A DNA stretch of 6,011 bases from Planctomycetota bacterium (GTDB lineage: Bacteria; Planctomycetota; Phycisphaerae; Sedimentisphaerales; Anaerohalosphaeraceae). Positions 1-4,282 of the stretch are shown in pieces. Numbering within the stretch: position 1 is the first letter of the stretch; every line of letters starts with the position of its first letter. The translations under genes were made by a program, and so were the position numbers. A model generated the notes under the pieces. That model had not been told where the DNA came from. It worked only from the letters and a program-made list of their open reading frames with translations, and made no database searches. The stretch covers positions 1 through 6,011 of the forward strand of contig JAGHBX010000079.1 of assembly GCA_021160785.1 (NCBI GenBank), given 5' to 3'.

Positions 1-2
1 AT

Positions 3-116
3 CCCTCAAAGGGGACGATCATCAAGAGGGACAGGTTGAAAGTTGCTGACGGTGAGAAGGTGTTCCAGTCTGGCGTCAGCGGCGATGTGGTGTTGCACCT
101 TCGTGTTGGGAGGTAA
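3..116 (+). CDS. C-terminal end of an unidentified protein (partial)
   Basis: The frame starting at base 3 is open from the left edge to a TAA at 114-116 and gives 37 residues ending in GDVVLHLRVGR. The third codon positions are about 73% G/C, as expected of a real gene in this window, and the alternation of charged and hydrophobic residues looks like the last beta strands of a folded domain. The opposite strand is also open over 6-260, but that translation looks like an antisense shadow. I do not recognise the family, and the start lies outside the window. Called on codon pattern only. Confidence 0.45.
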   Translation, partial: PSKGTIIKRDRLKVADGEKVFQSGVSGDVVLHLRVGR

Positions 117-180
117 CGATACATTGAGGATGATGATGTAAGCACGATTGCGATTGCAAATTTCGAAAGCGGGGAGGCAT

Positions 181-205
181 TGCCGGCGGAGGCACATTTT
201 TTTTT
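181..205 (+). terminator. Weak candidate intrinsic terminator
   Basis: TGCC (181-184) and GGCA (191-194) can form a short GC-rich stem with a six-base loop, followed after two bases by nine T (197-205). It lies 65 bases after the stop of the partial gene at the left edge. The stem is only four pairs, so this is a weak call. Confidence 0.22.
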
Positions 206-369
206 CATTTTCTGCGTTTGACCCGAAGATTTTTTTCACACAGACAGCCGGAGGGTCCATGCCGACACGTTATTGAAGAGTCATACCGACCCGTGAGACA
301 TGTCTAACCGCAAAACCGCCGTACTAATGCTGATACCAATGCTTCGGTGTCTCAGCGAGCGGCAACACG

Positions 370-435
370 AAGCGGCATGGGGGATCGATGATCCCTCGAA
401 GCCGCAGCCGACCTGGGGGCAAAGCGGCATGGGGG
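370..435. repeat. 14-nt direct repeat, two copies 52 bases apart
   Basis: AAGCGGCATGGGGG occurs at 370-383 and again at 422-435. The first copy runs into an inverted repeat, GGGATC-GAT-GATCCC (381-395). The second runs into the A-rich stretch. No gene covers them. This could be remnant duplicated or dispersed sequence. Confidence 0.5.
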
Positions 436-476
436 CGAAAAAAACAGGAAATTTCAAAAAAAATGAAAAAAAAGGT

Positions 477-525
477 TTGACGAAAGCCATGATGTGTTTT
501 ACATTTTGTAAAACGTAAAATACGT
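477..525 (+). promoter_or_regulatory. Candidate promoter overlapped by palindromic operator-like sites
   Basis: TTGACG (477-482) and TACATT (500-505) are separated by 17 bases, a fair sigma-70-type match. The -10 element lies inside a perfect inverted repeat, GTTTTACA (496-503) / TGTAAAAC (507-514) with a 3-base centre. A second inverted repeat, ACGTA (513-517) / TACGT (521-525), abuts it. The hexamer GTAAAA or its complement therefore occurs three times within 25 bases, as expected of a repressor site. Any transcript would run toward the MerR-type gene with a leader of about 275 bases. The regulator is not identifiable. Confidence 0.3.
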
Positions 526-659
526 TTGCCGCCCTGCTGCTGAGTTGACCGGGCAAAAAAATCGAAAGGCAAGGGCAGCCAAGTGGCAAACCAACTCGAC
601 GGTGGTTGGAATTTGATGTCGAGGTTGTTGCGACCGGGTAACTGTGGAACTTAAAAGCT

Positions 660-737
660 CTTTGTCATTGATGTGTTGATATGGTTTTAAAACTTTCGAC
701 TAACTTTGTCATTAGCATGTTGGAATTGTTTTTTAAT
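660..737 (+). promoter_or_regulatory. Imperfect tandem duplication at the presumed merR-type gene promoter
   Basis: CTTTGTCATT occurs at 660-669 and 704-713, and the match continues with gaps of mismatch: by eye, 22 of the first 29 bases are identical, with a period of 44 bases. Each copy carries TTGTCA as a possible -35 element and a downstream TTTTAA (685-690) or TTTAAT (732-737). In the second copy the spacer to TTTAAT is 20 bases, in the lengthened 19-20 base range typical of promoters controlled by MerR-family proteins. The -10 matches are poor, so promoter function is inferred. Confidence 0.35.
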
Positions 738-754
738 GTGAAACTAAACTCGAT

Positions 755-768
755 TGCGTTTGAACGCA
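755..768. repeat. Short inverted repeat in the leader of the MerR-type gene
   Basis: TGCGTT (755-760) and AACGCA (763-768) form a perfect six-base inverted repeat around TG. It lies 18 bases before the chosen start codon at 787. If translation began at the TTG at 754 the repeat would be coding, so its presence mildly favours the later start. It could be an operator or a small hairpin. Confidence 0.3.
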
Positions 769-786
769 TTTATGTTTGAAGGTTAC

Positions 787-1074
787 ATGAGCAGAAAGAA
801 TCGCGACAAAACAGTTAAGTTTGAAGTCCCGGTTAAGATGTATCGCATCGGCGACGTCGTCCGGCATACACCTTTCACAAGACAGACCATTCACAATTAT
901 ACGACGATGGGATTGATTCAGGAATCGGACTGGACCGAAGGTGGACACCGTCTTTACGATGAGAAGGTTTTCGAGAGACTGGCGAGAATCGCCGAGCTGC
1001 GAAAGACCACAACTCTGGCGGAGATCCGGAAGATACTGAGAAAGAGCGAGCGGCTCTCGAAGGAACGGGACTGA
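787..1074 (+). CDS. MerR-family transcriptional regulator, DNA-binding domain only
   Basis: Ninety-five residues. After a basic N-terminal tail (1-17), residues 18-58 match the MerR winged helix-turn-helix: YRIGDVV, then TRQTIHNYTTMGLI, then the wing with GGHRLYDE. Residues 59-84 match the following helices (FERLARIAELRK, then LAEIRKIL). The protein ends at the point where the dimerisation coiled coil and effector domain of full MerR proteins (usually 120 residues or more) would begin, so it has no visible ligand or metal site; no cysteine is present. Start: ATG 787 follows GAAGG (778-782) and is preferred over ATG 772 and TTG 754, which have no ribosome site. The FlgB-like gene follows after 36 bases, so the two are probably cotranscribed and the regulator may act on flagellar genes (inference). 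Family assignment is firm; target unknown. Confidence 0.85.
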   Translation: MSRKNRDKTVKFEVPVKMYRIGDVVRHTPFTRQTIHNYTTMGLIQESDWTEGGHRLYDEKVFERLARIAELRKTTTLAEIRKILRKSERLSKERD

Positions 1075-1083
1075 GAAACAGCA

Positions 1084-1111
1084 AAGTCTAAGAGACAGGA
1101 AGTCTAAGAGA
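1084..1111 (+). repeat. 12-nt tandem repeat around the flgB ribosome site
   Basis: AAGTCTAAGAGA occurs at 1084-1095 and again at 1100-1111, a 16-base period, the second copy ending in the first base of the flgB start codon. Between them lies ACAGG, which with the following A gives AGGA (1097-1100), the best Shine-Dalgarno candidate, ten bases before the ATG. Confidence 0.55.
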
Positions 1112-1533
1112 TGAACATTTCATTAACCGCTGCCGACAACATCACGGAGGTATTGTCGAAGATTCTTGAATTCACCGAGCGTCGGCGGGCCTTGATCACG
1201 CATAACATCACGAATGTGAACACGCCGGGTTACGAACCCAGGGACCTGGACGTAATGGAATTTGCAAACTTAATGACGCAGGCGATTTCAGAACATATTC
1301 ACAGCCAAAGACTTCTTCTATGTGACGGCAGGCACATTCATTTCGGTCAAGAGGGAAGCTTCGATACGACTTCAATTGCCGATGAGCAGGCCGCCGAACT
1401 GCTTGCAATGGACAGCAAAGAGTACTTGTGTTACCAGACCGCGAAACTCTCGGAAAATCTTCTCAACAGTCATGTAGCGGGTGTCTTGCTGAATCGCCAG
1501 GAGATATTAGACGCAACGCCTCGGTATTTTTGA
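1111..1533 (+). CDS. flgB: FlgB-like flagellar basal-body (proximal) rod protein, divergent
   Basis: 140 residues, the usual FlgB size. FlgB is exported through the flagellar type III apparatus and forms the proximal rod just outside the export gate. Residues 24-47 carry the rod-family signature: RRRALITHNITNVNTPGYE and RDLD. Residues 72-78 (DGRHIHF) match the conserved RHI segment in the middle of FlgB. There is no signal peptide, as normal for rod proteins. The C-terminal part is odd: the family's usual NNVDLDxEM-type stretch is not recognisable (DSKEYLCYQT stands there), though the following helix (KLSEN, then LLNRQ) aligns. The usual partners flgC and fliE do not follow; a sigma factor gene does, after 213 bases. 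It may be a true FlgB in a scattered flagellar gene set or a specialised paralogue. The start follows AGGA ten bases upstream and lies 36 bases after the MerR-type gene. Confidence 0.82.
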   Translation: MNISLTAADNITEVLSKILEFTERRRALITHNITNVNTPGYEPRDLDVMEFANLMTQAISEHIHSQRLLLCDGRHIHFGQEGSFDTTSIADEQAAELLAMDSKEYLCYQTAKLSENLLNSHVAGVLLNRQEILDATPRYF

Positions 1534-1595
1534 GGCATTCAGAGCCCGACAGCAGCCAGCCAGGCTCGCGGCGAAAGAAAGTAAGGTAGTTTTAT

Positions 1596-1623
1596 TAAAG
1601 GACGTTATTTAATTGGCCGATAG
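1596..1623 (+). promoter_or_regulatory. Candidate sigma-28 (FliA-type) promoter of the sigma factor gene
   Basis: TAAA (1596-1599), 16 bases, then GCCGATAG (1616-1623). The established FliA consensus is TAAA-N15-GCCGATAA, so the -10 matches at 7 of 8 positions and the spacing is off by one. It stands 124 bases upstream of a gene for a FliA/WhiG-type sigma factor, suggesting autoregulation. The -10 is embedded in the inverted repeat 1612-1639. Confidence 0.5.
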
Positions 1624-1677
1624 GGATAAGCCGGCCAATCTGGGTGCAAAGAGGGCGGACAGCCGAACGGGGGTTCG
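1612..1677 (+). promoter_or_regulatory. Inverted repeats upstream of the sigma factor gene
   Basis: ATTGGCCG (1612-1619) and CGGCCAAT (1632-1639) form a perfect eight-base inverted repeat with a 12-base centre. It overlaps the sigma-28-like -10 element, so it could be an operator or, if transcribed from further upstream, a hairpin. A second stem, CGAAC (1664-1668) / GTTCG (1673-1677) with a GGGG loop, follows. No T run follows either one, so they are not ordinary terminators. Confidence 0.4.
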
Positions 1678-1731
1678 ATCTTCTTTGTTTATAGGACCTA
1701 AACAACAGATGAGTCAGGTTTTCGATGTTAT

Positions 1732-1739
1732 AAGGAGGT
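1732..1739 (+). promoter_or_regulatory. Perfect Shine-Dalgarno site of the sigma factor gene
   Basis: AAGGAGGT is fully complementary to the 16S rRNA 3' end and sits seven bases before ATG 1747, fixing that start and predicting strong translation. It is the strongest + strand ribosome site in the window. Confidence 0.8.
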
Positions 1740-1746
1740 ACACGAA

Positions 1747-2526
1747 ATGAAGACGGCCCAAATCGCTGATATCGCAGGGGTATGGAACGGGTTTTTTGAA
1801 CTGCGGGACGAATTTCATCGTAACCTCCTGATGGAAAATTACCTTCCTCTTGTAAAGTACACTGCCGACCGCATTTACGCCAAGCTTCCCGACAAGGTCG
1901 AGCTGGATGACCTGATCAGCGCAGGGATCTTCGGATTGATGGATGCCCTCGACGCTTTCGATCCTGAGCGCGGCGTGAAGTTTGAGACTTACTGCACCCC
2001 GCGAATACGCGGTTCGATTCTCGACGAGCTTCGCAGTATGGACTGGGTGCCGCGATTAGTACGGGCCCGGGCTCACCAGCTCGAACGAGCGCTGCGAACG
2101 CTCGAAGCGCATCTCGGACGGATTCCGACGGACACGGAAATCGCCACGGAGATGAACCTCGAGATGAACGACTTTCACCGGCTGCAGAAGGATGCCGTGG
2201 CGACGGGTATTGTTTCACTGAGCAACAAGTTCAATGACTCCGACGGCGAAAAGGATATTCGCGAGATCGATATCATCGAGGACCAGAAGAGTCAAAACCC
2301 TCTGCTGGAAGTTCAAAAGCGAGACCTCAAAGGCCTGCTCACCAAAGGCCTCACGCGGGCCGAGCGGTTGATCATCATACTGTACTACTATGAAGAGATG
2401 ACGATGAAGGAGATCGGGGCAACGCTCGATCTGTCGGAATCTCGCGTCTCGCAGATGCACTCGTCGATTATCGCACGACTCAAGGCCCAGATGAACAGTC
2501 GGCGAAGGGAATTTGCGATCTCCTGA
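1747..2526 (+). CDS. fliA: RNA polymerase sigma factor, FliA/WhiG family (sigma-28)
   Basis: 259 residues, normal for the family. It directs core RNA polymerase to flagellar or related late-gene promoters. Region 2 is at about 26-105: NYLPLVKYTADRI, then LDDLISAGIFGLMDALDAFD, FETYCTPRIRGSILDELR and DWVPRLVR, the hallmark of FliA/WhiG/SigD proteins. Region 3 follows (about 106-160). Region 4 is at about 200-250, with the helix-turn-helix MKEIGATLDLSESRVSQMHS (220-239). No region 1.1 is present, as expected for this group. The start is fixed by a perfect Shine-Dalgarno. A sigma-28-like promoter and inverted repeat upstream suggest it transcribes its own gene, and the FlgB-like neighbour supports a flagellar role. 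No anti-sigma factor FlgM is seen nearby. The family is certain; whether the gene is fliA, whiG or sigD by function is not decidable here. Confidence 0.93.
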   Translation: MKTAQIADIAGVWNGFFELRDEFHRNLLMENYLPLVKYTADRIYAKLPDKVELDDLISAGIFGLMDALDAFDPERGVKFETYCTPRIRGSILDELRSMDWVPRLVRARAHQLERALRTLEAHLGRIPTDTEIATEMNLEMNDFHRLQKDAVATGIVSLSNKFNDSDGEKDIREIDIIEDQKSQNPLLEVQKRDLKGLLTKGLTRAERLIIILYYYEEMTMKEIGATLDLSESRVSQMHSSIIARLKAQMNSRRREFAIS

Positions 2527-2530
2527 CAAC

Positions 2531-2539
2531 GGGGGGGGG
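2531..2539 (+). repeat. G9 homopolymer just after the sigma factor gene
   Basis: Nine G begin five bases after the TGA stop, and a G5 run follows at 2548-2552. With no matching C run nearby this is not a terminator stem. Length may vary by slippage or be mis-sequenced. Confidence 0.6.
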
Positions 2540-2584
2540 CAGTCACCGGGGGAAGGTTCGGCATATCTGTTTTTTGTCTATGGC

Positions 2585-2612
2585 TTGACTTTTGCGCCGG
2601 CGGCAGTATAGT
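2585..2612 (+). promoter_or_regulatory. Sigma-70-type promoter of dapF
   Basis: TTGACT (2585-2590), a 16-base spacer, and TATAGT (2607-2612): five of six matches at each element. Transcription should begin near 2619, giving a leader of about 100 bases. This indicates dapF has its own housekeeping promoter, separate from the flagellar genes upstream. Confidence 0.6.
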
Positions 2613-2628
2613 AGTCTGCGTGGGCGTC

Positions 2629-2694
2629 GGGTGGCAGCCTTTTGCGGAGCGCTGTGGAGCAAAGGGATGGTTTGCCGGTGAGTTAGCTCCACCC
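2629..2694 (+). promoter_or_regulatory. dapF leader with alternative stems
   Basis: GTGGAGC (2654-2660) and GCTCCAC (2686-2692) are perfect complements enclosing 25 bases. The 3' strand can instead pair partly with GGGTGG (2629-2634) through CCACCC (2689-2694). I see no features of the lysine riboswitch or other riboswitch I know, and no T run. Structure is plausible; function unknown. Confidence 0.3.
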
Positions 2695-2717
2695 TACGAA
2701 CTGCTGAAAGGTTTAAC

Positions 2718-3593
2718 ATGAATTTTGTCAAAATGCATGGGCTGGGCAACGACTACGTCTACGTCAACTGCTTCGAGCAGCAGGTCGACGAACCTGCGGA
2801 ATTAGCCATTGCCGTCAGCGACCGGCATACGGGCATCGGCTCGGACGGACTCATCCTGATCGGTCCTTCCGATGTCGCTGATGTGCGCATGCGAATGTTC
2901 AACGCAGACGGGTCAGAGGCCCAGATGTGCGGCAACGGCATTCGCTGTGTGGCGAAGTTAACTTGCGACGACAGTATCGCCGAGCCGGGCGATGAGTTTT
3001 CCGTACCGGGACAGGGCACGTTCGCAGACTCCCTGCGAGTAGAGACCGGCAGAGGCGTACTCACCCTGGGCCTGGAGTTAGGCGACGACGGCAAGGTCTC
3101 TCGCGTATGCGTAAATATGGGCCAGCCGATACTGAAGGGCCGCGATATTCCCGTTGCAATCGACGGCGATATGATCGTCAACGAGCCAATAGAGATCGAC
3201 GGCCAACAGCTTCTGATGACATGCGTTTCAATGGGCAATCCGCACGCCGTATTCTTTGTCGACGACATTGCCGCGGTACAGTTAGAGCAAATTGGCCCGG
3301 CAATCGAGAACCACACACTCTTTCCGGAACATGTCAACGCGCATTTCGTAAAGATCGACGCCCCCGCCGAGTTCACAATGCGAACCTGGGAGCGAGGCAG
3401 CGGAATAACAATGGCCTGCGGCACCGGCGCCTGCGCCTGCGCCGTAGCAGGCGTACTAACCGGCCAATGCGAACGCCTCACCCTGGCCCACCTCCCAGGC
3501 GGAGACCTCCAACTAAACTGGTCCGAAGAAGACAACTGCATATACATGACAGGCCCGGCCGTTGAGGTGTTCAGGGGGCAGTGGCCGGGGTAG
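2718..3593 (+). CDS. dapF: Diaminopimelate epimerase
   Basis: 291 residues, slightly longer than the roughly 275 typical of DapF. The cytoplasmic, cofactor-free enzyme interconverts LL- and meso-diaminopimelate, giving the precursor of lysine and of peptidoglycan cross-links. The N-terminal half shows MHGLGNDYVY (6-15), DRHTGIGSDGLI (35-46), FNADGSEAQMCGNGIRC (61-77) with the first catalytic cysteine C71, and MGQP (134-137). The C-terminal half shows MGNPHAVFFV (172-181), WERGSGITMACGTGACA (224-240) with the second catalytic cysteine C234, and the final glycine-rich strand. Both catalytic residues are intact, so the enzyme should be active. ATG 2718 follows GAAAGG (2706-2711) at six bases. 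It has its own promoter and is convergent with the - strand operon, whose last stop lies 20 bases away. Confidence 0.96.
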   Translation: MNFVKMHGLGNDYVYVNCFEQQVDEPAELAIAVSDRHTGIGSDGLILIGPSDVADVRMRMFNADGSEAQMCGNGIRCVAKLTCDDSIAEPGDEFSVPGQGTFADSLRVETGRGVLTLGLELGDDGKVSRVCVNMGQPILKGRDIPVAIDGDMIVNEPIEIDGQQLLMTCVSMGNPHAVFFVDDIAAVQLEQIGPAIENHTLFPEHVNAHFVKIDAPAEFTMRTWERGSGITMACGTGACACAVAGVLTGQCERLTLAHLPGGDLQLNWSEEDNCIYMTGPAVEVFRGQWPG

Positions 3594-3613
3594 ACCGGGC
3601 AGGCAGGATGTTA

Positions 3614-3952
3614 CTATTCGATCTGCGGAGAAGTCAATCCAAGAGCCAAAGCAACTTTAGTCAGTTCTGCGGAATTGCCGGCGTTTAATTTTTTCATAAG
3701 CCGATCTCTGTGTCTCTCGATGGTCCCGATCGATCTGTGAAGCATATAAGCCATCTCGGAATTGCTCTTACCTTCAGAAATCAATTGCAGAATCATGGTT
3801 TCCGAATTGGTCAAAAGTTTGCCTGTCAGTTCCTCGACTTTAGCACCTTGTTTTATGGCAGCTTCCACCGCGTTCACCAGAATGCTTTCATCCATGGGTT
3901 TTTCAATAAAACCAAAAGCACCTTCCTGAATGGTCTTTGCCGCCAGTGGCAT
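3614..3952 (-). pseudogene. Truncated FixJ/NarL-like response regulator (end of receiver domain plus LuxR-type HTH)
   Basis: 112 residues from ATG 3952. Residues 1-34 match only the last part of a receiver domain: helix 4, then EGAFGFIEKP with the conserved Lys (K18), then helix 5. Residues 42-106 are a LuxR/GerE helix-turn-helix: LTNSETMILQLISEGKSNSE, then TIERHRDRLMKKL, then AELTKVALALGL. The acidic pair, the phosphoacceptor Asp and most of the receiver are missing, so phosphorylation control is lost. Receiver similarity continues upstream in frame to about 3985 (MPHLMCGG), and a TGA at 4001-4003 then closes the frame. ATG 3952 is preferred because GGAGGAG (3961-3967) sits eight bases before it; ATG 3985 has no ribosome site. 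It is either a decayed regulator or a short, constitutively active DNA-binding protein expressed last in the - strand operon. Confidence 0.72.
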
Positions 3953-4000
3953 GTTTTCCACTCCTCCGCACATAAGGTGCGGCATTTTTCGGACATATTG

Positions 4001-4243
4001 TCAGTGACAAATTAATTCCAAAGCAATATCGGGCAATTCGCCGCCTAAGGCCTCGCATATTTCAGCCGGACGGGGTTCACACACCAACCAGCCGTCATCG
4101 CTAAAGGTAGTAGAATAAACCTCTATCCCGGCCTTGCGTAACACTTCGGCTACTTGTTCCATGTTTTCAGGCTGGGATCCCAAGTCCGGCTTACGCCACC
4201 ATTTACAGGCCTGCTTGTATGACAAAATAAAGTCATTTTCCAT
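4001..4243 (-). CDS. Unidentified small protein (80 residues)
   Basis: No family recognised. The sequence is mixed and soluble-looking, with no signal peptide or membrane segment, a Trp pair near the N-terminus (CKWWRKPD), a helix then strand (EQVAEVLRKAGIEVYSTTF) and an acidic-hydrophobic C-terminus (LPDIALELI). Start: AAGGAG (4254-4259) lies ten bases before ATG 4243; GTG 4249, six bases earlier, would be only four bases from it. It begins 39 bases after the glycosyltransferase stop, so it is probably cotranscribed. Oddly, its TGA stop is in the same frame as the following response-regulator fragment, and the segments VLRKAGIEV and LPDIALELI faintly resemble receiver-domain elements. It may be a separate gene or the degenerate front half of that regulator. 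Confidence 0.6.
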   Translation of the reverse strand: MENDFILSYKQACKWWRKPDLGSQPENMEQVAEVLRKAGIEVYSTTFSDDGWLVCEPRPAEICEALGGELPDIALELICH

Positions 4244-4282
4244 TTTCACATAACTCCTTCTCCCAACGTCTCCGGCAAACTG

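Larger units (their letters stand above)
117..753. other. Long gene-poor region with A/T runs, short repeats and palindromes
   Basis: No open frame here is convincing. The candidates (about 70-100 residues, both strands) lack a ribosome binding site, have odd compositions such as long Phe or Lys runs from homopolymers, and match no family I know. What is visible: a T9 run at 197-205; a perfect 10-bp palindrome AGACATGTCT at 296-305; an inverted repeat GGGATC-GAT-GATCCC at 381-395; a 14-nt direct repeat at 370-383 and 422-435; an A-rich stretch at 438-473; a palindrome cluster at 477-525; and duplicated sequence at 660-737. It is best read as regulatory or degenerate DNA. Confidence 0.5.

Noticed and set aside
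6..260. 84-residue open frame on the - strand
   Set aside because: It has no ribosome site, matches no family I know, and overlaps a better + strand coding signal at 3-116.
281..589. Open frames of 72-102 residues on both strands
   Set aside because: The compositions are driven by A/T homopolymers (Phe or Lys runs), the starts lack ribosome sites, and there are no recognisable domains.
754..786. Earlier TTG or ATG starts for the MerR-type gene
   Set aside because: Neither has a ribosome site and the added residues precede the conserved domain. ATG 787 has GAAGG upstream.
1612..1680. Cyclic di-GMP (GEMM) riboswitch, suggested by GCAAAG and the flanking stems
   Set aside because: The core GGCAAACC and GNRA-loop helix elements are absent and the order of conserved parts does not fit.
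1664..1685. tRNA T-arm-like sequence GGTTCGATC
   Set aside because: No acceptor stem, anticodon arm or matching T-stem partner can be drawn around it, so the match is a chance motif.
2632..2645. Sigma-54 promoter (TGGCA then TTGC)
   Set aside because: There are nine bases between the GG and GC pairs instead of the required ten, and a good sigma-70 promoter lies just upstream.
2759..3565. Long open frames on the opposite strand and another + frame within dapF
   Set aside because: They are shadows of dapF, which is intact with both catalytic cysteines.
3554..3589. CCCGGCC / GGCCGGG stem at the end of dapF as a terminator
   Set aside because: The loop is 22 bases, it lies within coding sequence, and no T run follows on either strand.
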